Shown: positions 28,110-37,619 of the stretch, one piece after another
How the letters are laid out: every line of letters starts with the position of its first letter
How positions within the stretch are numbered: the stretch's first letter is position 1
Translations under genes and position numbers: made by a program
Notes under the pieces: generated by a model
What the model was told of the DNA's origin: nothing
The model's database searches: none
What the model saw: only the letters and a program-made list of their open reading frames with translations
Assembly: GCA_022640915.1 (NCBI GenBank)
Contig: JALCCT010000002.1
Coordinates: 1-64,000 of the forward strand
Direction of reading: 5' to 3'
Length of the DNA: 64,000 nucleotides
Origin: Bifidobacterium sp.
Lineage (GTDB): Bacteria > Actinomycetota > Actinomycetes > Actinomycetales > Bifidobacteriaceae

Positions 28110-29615
28110 TTATTCAATGGAGGCGTCGACCAGCTGAGAGGCCAATCGACTATCGACGCGCGCCACAATGCGAACGCCGTCATCTCGGTACTCGCTTTCC
28201 TCCAGTTTGCCGTATTCCCTGATGCGCGACAGCAGCGAACCCTGTGCGTACGGCAGCACCGCCTGGACACGCACGTCGGGCACAGGAAGCCGCTCTTCGA
28301 TCTCGTCGCGCAGCGCATCGACGCCCTCGCCGCTAAGCGATGAGACGATATGTGCCTGTGGATAGAGCGAGGCTAAGCGCGAACGCGTCGCGTCGTCGAT
28401 GCGGTCGGCCTTGTTGAACACCAGAACGCGCGGGATGTCTTGTGCGCCTTTGATATCTGCCAGCACCTCGTTCACCGCGTCGATCTGCGCTAGCGGGTCA
28501 CCATACGAGGCATCAACTACATGGGCGATGAGATCGGATTGCGCCACCTCTTCCAGTGTCGATTTAAAGGCCTCGACCAGCTGTGTCGGCAGCCGGCGCA
28601 CAAAGCCGACAGTATCGACATAGGCGTACGCGCGCCCGTCCTTAGCTCGAGCGGAACGTACAGCGGTGTCAAGCGTGGCGAACAACGCGTTCTCCACCAA
28701 CTCATTTGAGCCGGTCAAACGGTTGGTCAGCGACGATTTGCCGGCATTGGTATAGCCGACTACCGCGATCGTCGGCAATCCGTAGCGCCGCCGGGAACCG
28801 CGCTTGACCTCGCGAGCCGGAGCCATCCGCGCGATCTGGCGACGTAATCGGGCAATCCTTGTTCGGATCACACGCCGATCAAGTTCAATTTGCGTCTCTC
28901 CCGGCCCTCGCGAGCCGATGCCGCCATCAGCTCCCGCTGCCTGGCCGCCTGCCTGCCGAGACAGTGCCGCGCCCCAGCCTCGTAGCCTGGGCAGCATGTA
29001 TTGCAGCTGCGCCAGCTCCACCTGCGCCTTGCCTTCGCGGCTTGTGGCATGCTGCGCGAAAATATCGAGGATCACCGCTGTTCTGTCGACCACTTTGACC
29101 TTGGCGACATCTTCCAGCGCGCGCCGCTGGCTTGGTGCCAAATCGTCGTCGACAATGATCGTGTCCGCCTCATGCTGAGCCACGATTCGCGCAAGCTCCT
29201 TGGCTTTGCCCGAACCGATGTAAGTCGCCGCATCAGGCTTGATTCGGTGCTGCAGCATGCCGTCGCACACCTCGGCGCCGGCGGTGTGCGCCAGCTCTGC
29301 AAGCTCCCTGAGCGATTCTTCCGCCTGCGCTTGTGTGCCAGTCGCACTCGACCATACGCCGACGAGTACAACGCGTTCGAGCCGAATCTTGCGGTATTCT
29401 ACTTCGCTGACGTCTTCAAGCTCGCCCAGACCCGCCACATGCTTCAGCGCATTGCGCGATTCACGCTCGGCCCATTCTTCGCCGCCCTGGTCGGCATCTG
29501 TAATATCATAGGATCTGTCAAGCAGAACCTCGCAACGGTCGGCAAGCACGCCGGTGGCCGTATTTACGTCGTTGTCGCTTCTGAACTGTTGTGTGGACTG
29601 TTGGGTCAATGACAC
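28110..29615 (-). CDS. hflX: Ribosome-associated GTPase HflX
   Basis: 501 residues. HflX domain (VVLVGVWSSATGTQAQAEESLRELAELAHTAGAEV), linker helices with GSRGPGETQIELDRR, and a G domain with VVGYTNAGKSSLTNRL, DTVGFVRRLPTQLVEAF and NKAD. HflX splits stalled 70S ribosomes under stress. The start I give is a GTG at 29615; a TTG two codons later has a better-spaced AGAGG. Promoter is shared with the divergent methyltransferase gene. Confidence 0.94.
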   Translation of the reverse strand: MSLTQQSTQQFRSDNDVNTATGVLADRCEVLLDRSYDITDADQGGEEWAERESRNALKHVAGLGELEDVSEVEYRKIRLERVVLVGVWSSATGTQAQAEESLRELAELAHTAGAEVCDGMLQHRIKPDAATYIGSGKAKELARIVAQHEADTIIVDDDLAPSQRRALEDVAKVKVVDRTAVILDIFAQHATSREGKAQVELAQLQYMLPRLRGWGAALSRQAGGQAAGADGGIGSRGPGETQIELDRRVIRTRIARLRRQIARMAPAREVKRGSRRRYGLPTIAVVGYTNAGKSSLTNRLTGSNELVENALFATLDTAVRSARAKDGRAYAYVDTVGFVRRLPTQLVEAFKSTLEEVAQSDLIAHVVDASYGDPLAQIDAVNEVLADIKGAQDIPRVLVFNKADRIDDATRSRLASLYPQAHIVSSLSGEGVDALRDEIEERLPVPDVRVQAVLPYAQGSLLSRIREYGKLEESEYRDDGVRIVARVDSRLASQLVDASIE

Positions 29616-29679
29616 CTCTCACTTTGGAACTACAGTCTTCTATTATCATCATTCTGGACGACAACAATGCGACGCAAGG

Positions 29680-29694
29680 CACGGCTGAGCCGTG
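29680..29694. promoter_or_regulatory. 15-base near-perfect palindrome between hflX and methyltransferase
   Basis: CACGGCT-G-AGCCGTG, symmetric around its central base, 26 bases before the start at 29721. Possible operator or leader hairpin; nothing more can be said. Confidence 0.35.
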
Positions 29695-29720
29695 GGCGAA
29701 CCAAAGAGACGAGGGAAACT

Positions 29721-30422
29721 ATGAGCGTTAAGGATCCGCAAGCTAAGGATTCGCAAGGCCTTGCTCGCACAGGTACAGGCTCCCAGACGGTGAAACAGGA
29801 GAAACAGACGGCTCGCCAGGAGCAGTATTTCACTGCTTCACCGAATTCGCCCGATGCGCGTCGCACCATTCATGTCCAGCTGGCCGGGCGTGAAGTGGCC
29901 GCCGAGGTCTCGCACGGCGTATTCTCTGGCAATCGACTCGACTTGGGCACTTCGGTGCTGTTGCGGCGCGCACCTGCGCCGCCTGAGCACGGCGATCTGC
30001 TCGACTTAGGTTGCGGCTGGGGGCCGATCGCGCTGACGCTGGGCCTGCGTTCCCCGGCAGCAAGGATCTGGGCTGTGGACGTCAATCGACGCGCGCTGGA
30101 GCTGACGCGCAGCAACGCTGTCAGCCAGCGGCTGGCCAATATCCACGCCGTAGAGCCCGCCGATGTCCCCACCGACGTGCGATTCGACGCGATCTGGTCC
30201 AATCCCCCCATCCGCGTGGGCAAGGAGGCGTTGCACGATATGCTCGTGCGCTGGATACCGCGGCTCTCAGACCACGGCGCTGCTTATTTGGTGGTGCAGC
30301 GCAACCTCGGTGCGGATTCGTTGGTTCCTTGGCTGTCCGAAGAGCTGGGCGAGGGGTATGCCGTATCAAAATACGCCAGTGCGAAAGGCTATCGCGTGAT
30401 CGAGGTAATACGTCAGGCATGA
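29721..30422 (+). CDS. RsmC-like rRNA guanine N2-methyltransferase
   Basis: 233 residues from the ATG at 29721 after GAGGGAAA. The MTS domain has LDLGCGWGPIALTLGL (SAM site) and the catalytic SNPPIRVG motif. It corresponds to the C-terminal half of E. coli RsmC, as is usual in Gram-positives, where it methylates 16S rRNA G1207 or a nearby guanine. About 40 polar residues precede the domain. The stop overlaps the hrpA start (ATGA). Confidence 0.88.
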   Translation: MSVKDPQAKDSQGLARTGTGSQTVKQEKQTARQEQYFTASPNSPDARRTIHVQLAGREVAAEVSHGVFSGNRLDLGTSVLLRRAPAPPEHGDLLDLGCGWGPIALTLGLRSPAARIWAVDVNRRALELTRSNAVSQRLANIHAVEPADVPTDVRFDAIWSNPPIRVGKEALHDMLVRWIPRLSDHGAAYLVVQRNLGADSLVPWLSEELGEGYAVSKYASAKGYRVIEVIRQA

Positions 30423-33400
30423 AATACGAGTATCCGCAAGAACTGCCGGTCAGCGCCGCCCACGACGAGATCGCCGCGGCAGTCACTTCGTCGCAGGTCG
30501 TGATCGTCTCGGGTCAGACCGGTTCGGGAAAGACCACGCAAATTCCCAAGATCCTGTTGGAAATGGGCCGCGGCACACACGGCCACCAAATCGTGCATAC
30601 GCAGCCGCGCCGCATCGCTGCTCGTACGGTCGCTGAACGTCTCGCCTCGGAGATGGGCGTGCGATTGGGCGACGAAATCGGCTATCAAGTGCGTTTCACG
30701 GACGCCAGTTCGCCTAAGACTCGTCTGCGCATCGTCACCGACGGCATCCTACTCGCGCAGATCCAACGTGATCCGCGACTGAGCCAATACGACACAATCA
30801 TCATCGACGAGGCACACGAACGCAGCCTAAACATTGATTTTCTTCTCGGATACCTGACCGCCTTGCTTCCCCAGCGGCGCGATTTGAAGCTCGTCATCAC
30901 CTCAGCGACCATCGATTCGGTGAAGTTCCAGCATCATTTCGAGCATGCGCTACACCGGCCGGTTCCTGTCATCGAGGTGTCGGGGCGCACCTACCCTGTG
31001 CAGATTGTTTACGAGCCGCTGGGCTCCGCGCCATCACTGATGCGTTATGTCCCTGGTTTCGAACATCGAGACGGCAACGATACGGCCGACACCACGCCCC
31101 ACTCGGGGCGCGCCGCAGACGCCGATATGGCCATGGCCGTGGCCCAAGCATGCGCCGAGCTGGTGATCCACGCCAGCCACGAGCGCGGGGCCAAAGACAT
31201 TCTGGTCTTTGCTTCAGGCGAGCACGATATCCACGAGTTTGAAACCGCATTGCGCCGTCATTTCGGCCCCCGGGCAGTTGATATGCGTCGGAGCGATGCT
31301 ATCGAGATCATGCCGCTGTTCGCACGGCTGTCGTCAAAAGAGCAGCACAAAGTCTTCGAGGCACATGCGCACCAACGCATCGTCATCGCCACGAACGTGG
31401 CCGAGACCTCGCTCACCGTGCCCGGAATCCGCTACGTCGTCGACCCGGGAACCGCTAGGATCTCGCGCTATTCCAAATCCGCGAAAGTGCAACGACTGCC
31501 CATCGAGCCGATTTCGCAAGCCAGCGCCGATCAGCGATCGGGCCGTTGCGGACGTGTGGCGGACGGCATCGCGATACGCCTGTACTCACAGGACGACTAC
31601 GAAACCAGGCCGCGATTCACCGAACCGGAGATACTGCGCACCTCGCTTGGCGCCGTAGTGCTGCATATGCTCTCGGTCGGAGTGGCGAAAAGCGCCGAAG
31701 ACATCACACGATTCGGCTTCATCGACCCGCCGGATGTCAAGGCGGTATCTGACGGCTTCAACGAGCTTACCGAGCTCAGGGCGGTCGAGCGCAGGCATGG
31801 CGAAATGACGCTAACGCGTATTGGTCGGCAGCTGGCTCGCATCCCCATCGATATTCGTCTGGGACGCATGATAATCGAAGCCGCGCGTACAACTACGCCG
31901 AACACGCTGGCGGCTGTGCTGATCATTGTGGCCTTCCTGAGCCTGCAGGATCCGCGCGAACGGCCTGATGAGGCGCGTGAAGAGGCCGACCGCATTCACA
32001 ATCGCTATGCTGACGCATCCAGCGATTTCCTGACCGCCCTGAATCTGTGGGACCGGGTGTTCCAAGCAGACGGCGAACCCGGCAATGGAGCGCTGCGCCG
32101 CTTGTGCAAAACCGAGTACCTCAATTTTTTGCGGCTCAAGCAGTGGCGCGATCTCGTCGCACAGCTGGGCGATATGTGCCGCGAACTGAAGTTCACTGTC
32201 GGTGAGCCGCAGCCGTTGTCTCGCCCGGCACCTGACATCCGTCAGCTGCCGCTCAGCCAGCAGGCCGCTCATAGTCTGTGCTGCGCATGGGATGGACAGG
32301 GCGTGCACACCGCTATGCTCGCCGGACTGCTCTCGATGATCGGCATGCAGCAGATCCGTGAACCCAAAGCCTCGCAATTCGCCGGGCTCAAGGGCGCGGC
32401 AAAGGCACGGGCGATGAAGCGTGCGACGAAACAATCACATAACGACTATCAAGGTGCGCGCGGCACACGTTTCGCCCTCTTCCCTGCTTCCGCCGTCGCT
32501 AAAACAACGCCGCCGTGGGTCATGAGCACTGAGCTTGTAGAAACTTCCCGCTTGTGGGCCCGATATTGCGCCGCCATCGATCCATCGTGGGCGGAGTCAC
32601 TGGCCGGAAGCCTGACGCGAACCACCTATGCGCAGCCGCACTGGTCAGCTTCCCGGGGCTCAGCGGTCGCTAAAGCCAAGGTCTTGCTCTACGGGCTGCC
32701 GATTATCCAGGACCGCACCGTGCAATGGGGGCGGATCAATCCGGTCGAGGCGCGCGATTTTCTGATTCGCCAGGGCTTAGTCGAGGGCGACATCCAGCAG
32801 CGGTTCTCCTACGACGACTTTGTGACCCGCAACCTCGATGTGCTGCATGACGCTGCCGAAGACACCAGCCGCACCCGGCAGACGGCCGCCAGCGTGAGTC
32901 AGGAGGATCTTTACGACTTCTACAACACGGTGATTCCCTCCGACATCACCTCGCTCGCCGATTTGGCGAAATGGTGGAAGCGAGAGCACGACAAACATCG
33001 CGACCTGCTGGATTTCGACCCCGATGCAGTTGAGCGGCTGCAGACCGGCGATAGCGTAAGCCTAGATGACTATCCCGATCGCTGGCATGCACTGGGCACA
33101 GACAACACGGCGCTGGACTTGAAACTGAGCTACGTATACAACCCGCACGACCCAGCCGACGGGGTGAGCGTACATATTCCCATTGCTATGCTGTCCAGGC
33201 TGCGCCCTGAGCAGTTCACTTGGAATGTGCCCGGCCTGTTGGACGAACTCATCGTGGCGATGATCAAATCGCTGCCCAAGGCCCTGCGCGTACAATTCGT
33301 GCCAGCTCCTGATACCGCGCGTGCGATTCGAGCCTATATCGACGAGCATTACTGCGAGCTACCAGGATCAGGCGCCGACGGCCGACCGAATATTGCGCCG

Positions 33401-34510
33401 GAGAACGAGCAAACCGGCATGACGAGCTGGCCTGATTTTACGCATGTGTTCACCGAAGCCGCGATCCGCGTGGTCGGCGCGCAAATTCATCCACAGGTCT
33501 TCGAGGGCGATCAGTGGTCGAAATTGCCACCGTACCTGCGTATGAATTTCATCATCGAAAAATCGAATCCCGCAGTCCCCCGCAGTAGCCATGGCCCAAA
33601 GCACGTCCGCATGGGCGAAGCGACGACCGTACTGGGTTCGGGACGCTCGCTGGTCGAACTACAGCGCCATTTTGCCTTGCAAGCCGAGGCTTCGGCACGG
33701 CAGGTTGTGCGCGGCAAAGCCGCCTCTGCCGGCGCTCAGGGCAAGCTGGTCGAGCAGGCGAATCTGCTGCATAAGGCCGGCGCCACCACGCAATCACGCG
33801 CGACGATGCTCTGGCAAGGGGCGTTGAACAAGTTGCAGCTTCCCAGCGAACGCATCTCCTCGCGCTGGCTGGGGAACGAGGCGCTAATGCTGGCTGCAGC
33901 GCCGTACAATTCGACCAAGGCGCTGGCTGAGGACTTGCAATTGGCTGCCGTCAAGCGACTGCTGCCCGACATCGACCAGCTAACTGACGACGACGCTCTA
34001 GCACAGGCTGTGGCCGGCGTCGAGCAGGTGTACGAGGACACAGTCTATGCGGTGGCGCGCGATGTGATCGCGATCCTGAAACGTTACGCCGAGGTTGACA
34101 AGGCGGTGTCCGGGCCGGCCGATCTGCCGATGCTCTCCGTGCTGCAATCAGTGCGCGAGCATATTGCGGCACTGGTGTGCAGGGGCTTCATTGGTGCCGC
34201 GCCCCCGGATGCGCTGGGCTCCATCGAACGTTATCTGCACGGCGATATCCTGCGTCTGAACAAGGCGAAAAGTGATAAAAATCGAGATGTGCGCTGGGCC
34301 TGGCAGGCCGACGAGGCCCGCCAGATCGTCGAACGTTTCCACACGAAGGTAAAAACCGAGCCTGCAGGGCCGCGACACGAAACGCTGGACAAACGCTATA
34401 GCGCCGCACGCTGGCTGCTCGAGGAGTTCTACATCTCCCTGTGGGCGCAAGAGCTTGGCACCGCAAAGCCCGTCAGCCTGCAACGCATTAGGAAGGCGCT
34501 GGAAGACTAG
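30419..34510 (+). CDS. hrpA: ATP-dependent RNA helicase HrpA
   Basis: 1363-residue DEAH-box helicase. Motif I GQTGSGKTTQIPK, motif II IIDEAHERSLNIDFLLGYL, SAT motif TSATIDS, motif V NVAETSLTVPGIRYVVD and motif VI QASADQRSGRCGRV, then the HA2/OB region and the long HrpA C-terminal domain (DUF3418). The right start is the ATG at 30419, which overlaps the methyltransferase stop; a longer open frame upstream is only its out-of-frame shadow. HrpA in E. coli rescues stalled ribosomes. Confidence 0.95.
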   Translation: MKYEYPQELPVSAAHDEIAAAVTSSQVVIVSGQTGSGKTTQIPKILLEMGRGTHGHQIVHTQPRRIAARTVAERLASEMGVRLGDEIGYQVRFTDASSPKTRLRIVTDGILLAQIQRDPRLSQYDTIIIDEAHERSLNIDFLLGYLTALLPQRRDLKLVITSATIDSVKFQHHFEHALHRPVPVIEVSGRTYPVQIVYEPLGSAPSLMRYVPGFEHRDGNDTADTTPHSGRAADADMAMAVAQACAELVIHASHERGAKDILVFASGEHDIHEFETALRRHFGPRAVDMRRSDAIEIMPLFARLSSKEQHKVFEAHAHQRIVIATNVAETSLTVPGIRYVVDPGTARISRYSKSAKVQRLPIEPISQASADQRSGRCGRVADGIAIRLYSQDDYETRPRFTEPEILRTSLGAVVLHMLSVGVAKSAEDITRFGFIDPPDVKAVSDGFNELTELRAVERRHGEMTLTRIGRQLARIPIDIRLGRMIIEAARTTTPNTLAAVLIIVAFLSLQDPRERPDEAREEADRIHNRYADASSDFLTALNLWDRVFQADGEPGNGALRRLCKTEYLNFLRLKQWRDLVAQLGDMCRELKFTVGEPQPLSRPAPDIRQLPLSQQAAHSLCCAWDGQGVHTAMLAGLLSMIGMQQIREPKASQFAGLKGAAKARAMKRATKQSHNDYQGARGTRFALFPASAVAKTTPPWVMSTELVETSRLWARYCAAIDPSWAESLAGSLTRTTYAQPHWSASRGSAVAKAKVLLYGLPIIQDRTVQWGRINPVEARDFLIRQGLVEGDIQQRFSYDDFVTRNLDVLHDAAEDTSRTRQTAASVSQEDLYDFYNTVIPSDITSLADLAKWWKREHDKHRDLLDFDPDAVERLQTGDSVSLDDYPDRWHALGTDNTALDLKLSYVYNPHDPADGVSVHIPIAMLSRLRPEQFTWNVPGLLDELIVAMIKSLPKALRVQFVPAPDTARAIRAYIDEHYCELPGSGADGRPNIAPENEQTGMTSWPDFTHVFTEAAIRVVGAQIHPQVFEGDQWSKLPPYLRMNFIIEKSNPAVPRSSHGPKHVRMGEATTVLGSGRSLVELQRHFALQAEASARQVVRGKAASAGAQGKLVEQANLLHKAGATTQSRATMLWQGALNKLQLPSERISSRWLGNEALMLAAAPYNSTKALAEDLQLAAVKRLLPDIDQLTDDDALAQAVAGVEQVYEDTVYAVARDVIAILKRYAEVDKAVSGPADLPMLSVLQSVREHIAALVCRGFIGAAPPDALGSIERYLHGDILRLNKAKSDKNRDVRWAWQADEARQIVERFHTKVKTEPAGPRHETLDKRYSAARWLLEEFYISLWAQELGTAKPVSLQRIRKALED

Positions 34511-34532
34511 CCGGCTGCAGGCACCAAACGGC

Positions 34533-35870
34533 CTAAAGCTTGGGCAGGAACTTCTCCAGCTCGTAGGTCGTGACCTGGCGGCGGTAGTCCTCCCATTCAC
34601 TGCGCTTGTTGCGCAGGAAGTACTCGAATGCATGCTCGCCCAATACCCCAGGCACGAAATCGGATTTCTCCATGATCTTCAGCGCCTCGTCAAGCGATTC
34701 CGGCAACGGCTGGATGCCCATCGCCTTGCGTTCAGCGTCGGTGAGGTCCCAGACAGCGTCACTGGTCGGCTCGGCGAGCTGCATCTGCTGCTCGACGCCG
34801 TCGAGCCCGGCTGCAAGCAGCACAGAATATGCCAGATATGGGTTGGCGACCGGGTCGAGCGCGCGGAACTCCATGCGTGCTGAGTTGCCCTTGCCCGGCT
34901 TGTATTGTGGCACGCGCAACAGCGCGGAACGATTGTTATGTCCCCAACACACGTAGCTCGGGGCTTCATTGCCACCCCACAGGCGCTTGTATGAATTGAC
35001 GTACTGATCGGTCACCGCGCAGATCTCGGCGGCATGATACAGAATGCCGGCGGCGAACTGCCGTGCGATCAGCGACATATTGAATTCCTGGCCCGCCTCG
35101 TAGAAGGCGTTTGCGTCGCCCTCAAACAGGCTCAGATGCGTGTGCATGCCCGATCCTGGCTGATCGGTGAGCGGCTTGGGCATGAAGCTGGCGTGAATGC
35201 CGCGCTCAAGTCCGATCTCCTTGATCACGGTGCGGAAGGTCATGATGTTGTCGGCCGTGGTCAGTGCATCGGCGTACCGCAGGTCGATCTCGTTCTGGCC
35301 GGGACCGCCCTCATGATGCGAGTATTCGACCGAGATGCCCATCTGCTCGAGCATATTGACGGCGGCGCGCCGGAAGTCCATCCCCGGACTGCGCGGCACG
35401 TGATCGAAGTACCCGCCTTCATCGATCGGCGTGGGTGCCTTGGACCAGTCATCCTGCTGCTCGAAAAGGTAAAACTCGATCTCCGGATGCACGTAGAAGG
35501 TGAAGCCCTTCTCTTTGGCCTTGGACAGCGTCGTTTTGAGCACGTGGCGCGGGTCTCCTAGCGACGGCTCGCCGTCTGGCGTGAGAATGTCACAGAACAT
35601 GCGCGCCGTACCCTGCGGCCCATCACGCCACGGCAGAATCTGGAAGGTCGAAGGGTCAGGGCTTACGATCATGTCATCCTCCGACACGCGCGTCATGCCC
35701 TCAATCGCCGAACCGTCGAATCCCAAGCCCTCTTCGAAGGCTGCTTCCAACTCGGCGGGGGCGATGGCCACGGACTTCAACGTCCCCAGCACATCGGTGA
35801 ACCATAACCGTATGAAGCGTACGTCGCGTTCCTCGACCGTGCGCAACGCGAATTCTTGCTGTTTATCCAT
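34533..35870 (-). CDS. glnA: Glutamine synthetase type I, GlnA2-like (no adenylylation Tyr)
   Basis: 445 residues making glutamine from glutamate, ammonia and ATP. Starts MDKQQEFALRTVEERDVRFIRLWFTDVLG; has GLGFDGSAIEGM, EIEFYLF, the ATP site KPLTDQPGSGMHTHLSL and RALDPVANPYLA. In the C-terminal loop the usual Leu-Tyr-Asp-Leu is replaced by AVWDL, so the adenylylation tyrosine is missing, as in GlnA2 of mycobacteria. The ATG at 35870 has GGGAG ten bases upstream; an earlier ATG at 35879 abuts that site. It follows priA after a strong hairpin and probably has its own promoter. Confidence 0.93.
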   Translation of the reverse strand: MDKQQEFALRTVEERDVRFIRLWFTDVLGTLKSVAIAPAELEAAFEEGLGFDGSAIEGMTRVSEDDMIVSPDPSTFQILPWRDGPQGTARMFCDILTPDGEPSLGDPRHVLKTTLSKAKEKGFTFYVHPEIEFYLFEQQDDWSKAPTPIDEGGYFDHVPRSPGMDFRRAAVNMLEQMGISVEYSHHEGGPGQNEIDLRYADALTTADNIMTFRTVIKEIGLERGIHASFMPKPLTDQPGSGMHTHLSLFEGDANAFYEAGQEFNMSLIARQFAAGILYHAAEICAVTDQYVNSYKRLWGGNEAPSYVCWGHNNRSALLRVPQYKPGKGNSARMEFRALDPVANPYLAYSVLLAAGLDGVEQQMQLAEPTSDAVWDLTDAERKAMGIQPLPESLDEALKIMEKSDFVPGVLGEHAFEYFLRNKRSEWEDYRRQVTTYELEKFLPKL

Positions 35871-35896
35871 AAGGCACATGCTCCCATGCATTTATT

Positions 35897-35931
35897 TCGG
35901 CGACTCGACATATGCCGTGTCGTGTCGCCGA
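35897..35931. terminator. Strong hairpin between priA and glnA
   Basis: Arms TCGGCGAC (35897-35904) and GTCGCCGA (35924-35931), one T-T mismatch, then an inner 5-bp stem CGACA / TGTCG and a 7-base loop. On the minus strand it is followed by AATAAATGC, with few T. Likely stops the histidine transcript; a leader role for glnA is also possible, as it ends 26 bases before the start. Confidence 0.6.
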
Positions 35932-35973
35932 CCTGCTTACCTTCCTCAGGCTCGTCTGCTCATGATTGTCTGC

Positions 35974-36717
35974 TCATGCCCCGACGATACCGGCTTGCGA
36001 CACCGTTCGCAAGGCTTGTTGCAGGCTGAAGGCGCGCGCATACAACGATTTGCCCAGAATCGCGCTGTCTACCCCAAAGGGTTCCAATTCGCCTATCGCG
36101 CGCAGATCATCCAACGACGATATGCCGCCCGAAGCGGTGACATTGGCGCCTGTGCGTTGTGCGACCTCCCGCAGCAGCTCGAGATTCGGCCCGCCCATCA
36201 TGCCGTCGCGCGTCACGTCAGTGACCACATAGCGTATGCAACCGGCGGCATCGAGCATGTCCATGGTCTCGAACAAATCGCCGCCCTCGTTGACCCAGCC
36301 GCGGGCAGCCAATACATGGCCGCGCACATCCAGCCCGACAGCCACTTTCTCACCGTACTCGCCGATGGCACGCTTAGTCCATTCGGGGTTTTCGAGCGCC
36401 GCAGTGCCGATGTTGACCCGGGCTACGCCTGCGTCAAGCGCAGCTTGAAGGCTCTCGTCGTCACGCACGCCGCCGCTCATCTCGATGTTGACCTTGTCTC
36501 CGAGTTCAGCGACGATCGTACGCAGCTGGACGCGGTTGTCGCCTGTGCCGAAAGCAGCGTCCAAATCTACCAGGTGGATCCACGAGGCACCGGCCTCAAC
36601 CCATGCACGGGCAGCATCAAGAGGGCTGCCGTAGTCGGTTTCGGACCCGGACTCGCCTTGCCGCAGCCGCACGGCCTTGCCCTCACGCACATCGACGGCG
36701 GGGAGAAGCGTCAGCAT
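35974..36717 (-). CDS. priA: Bifunctional HisA/TrpF isomerase PriA
   Basis: 247-residue TIM barrel. Starts [33 protein letters not shown]; the [10 protein letters not shown] loop is that of actinobacterial PriA enzymes, which isomerise both ProFAR (histidine) and phosphoribosyl-anthranilate (tryptophan). Further motifs: [57 protein letters not shown] precedes the ATG. It is the last his gene here; hisF does not follow. Confidence 0.92.
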   Translation of the reverse strand: MLTLLPAVDVREGKAVRLRQGESGSETDYGSPLDAARAWVEAGASWIHLVDLDAAFGTGDNRVQLRTIVAELGDKVNIEMSGGVRDDESLQAALDAGVARVNIGTAALENPEWTKRAIGEYGEKVAVGLDVRGHVLAARGWVNEGGDLFETMDMLDAAGCIRYVVTDVTRDGMMGGPNLELLREVAQRTGANVTASGGISSLDDLRAIGELEPFGVDSAILGKSLYARAFSLQQALRTVSQAGIVGA

Positions 36718-36793
36718 ATCGTTGTCCTTTCTCGCAGATTGCCTGCACGGTATTCTAGAAGTGTTATTGGCACAGTGTTATCTTCGCAACATT

Positions 36794-37441
36794 TCAGAAG
36801 GACGAAACCCAATTGCGCAGCAGCTGGGCTCCTGCCTCGGCGGATTTTTCAGGGTGGAACTGGGTGGCTGACAAGGCCCCACGCTCGTAAGCCGCCACGA
36901 ACTTCGTTTGCCCATATTGGCACCAGGTAACATGCTGCGGTTGGCCGCCGAAATCGATCTGCAGCGGCGAGCCATCGATCGGCGCCGCCAGCGTAGCGGC
37001 ATACGAATGCACGAAGTAGAAGCGCTCGCCTTCTACACCTTGCAGAAGCGTCGTTTCTGCAGGCGTTTCAACGGTGTTCCAGCCCATATGCGGAATAACA
37101 TCGGCCTGGATGCGCTCCACGGAGCCGCCGATCAGACCCAGCCCCTGTGCTTCGGCGCCATTCTCATTGCCGCGCTGGAACAGGATCTGCTGGCCGACGC
37201 AGATGCCGAGAACCGGTCGTCCCGCCCGCAGCCGGTCATAGATAATGCGGTCTCCCCCGACCTGCTTAAGTCCTTCCATACACGCAGCGAACGCGCCCAC
37301 GCCCGGCACCACGAGCCCATCAGCCTCTAGGGCTTGGCGATGATCGGAGGTCAGGGTCGCATCGACCCCGATATTGGCCAGAGCGCGCAGCATCGAACGC
37401 ACGTTGCCAAATCCATAATCGAATACCACGGCCGTCGTCAT
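36794..37441 (-). CDS. hisH: Imidazole glycerol phosphate synthase glutaminase HisH
   Basis: 215 residues. Class I amidotransferase releasing ammonia for HisF. Catalytic Cys in PVLGICVGQQILF, and His/Glu in SATQFHPEKSAEAG. AAGGAG precedes the ATG at 37441. Its partner hisF is not in this window. Confidence 0.96.
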   Translation of the reverse strand: MTTAVVFDYGFGNVRSMLRALANIGVDATLTSDHRQALEADGLVVPGVGAFAACMEGLKQVGGDRIIYDRLRAGRPVLGICVGQQILFQRGNENGAEAQGLGLIGGSVERIQADVIPHMGWNTVETPAETTLLQGVEGERFYFVHSYAATLAAPIDGSPLQIDFGGQPQHVTWCQYGQTKFVAAYERGALSATQFHPEKSAEAGAQLLRNWVSSF

Positions 37442-37619
37442 GAAGTTCTCCTTGTCGTTCTCCTGCGATGATATCGCAGCGCCTGGCGTTCGTATCTTGC
37501 GTTCGCTGGGAATTTACCGAGTGTTTGGAAAAAGAAGTGTTCGCGATAACCCGTATGGCTGCAATGAAATAGCGCGCCCGGAATGGTGCACTCACCGGCC
37601 CCGCCGCCAGTCGATTCGA

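Noticed and set aside
30011..30418. Upstream extension of hrpA inside the methyltransferase gene
   Set aside because: It is the out-of-frame shadow of the methyltransferase; the ATG at 30419 overlapping the stop is the normal start.
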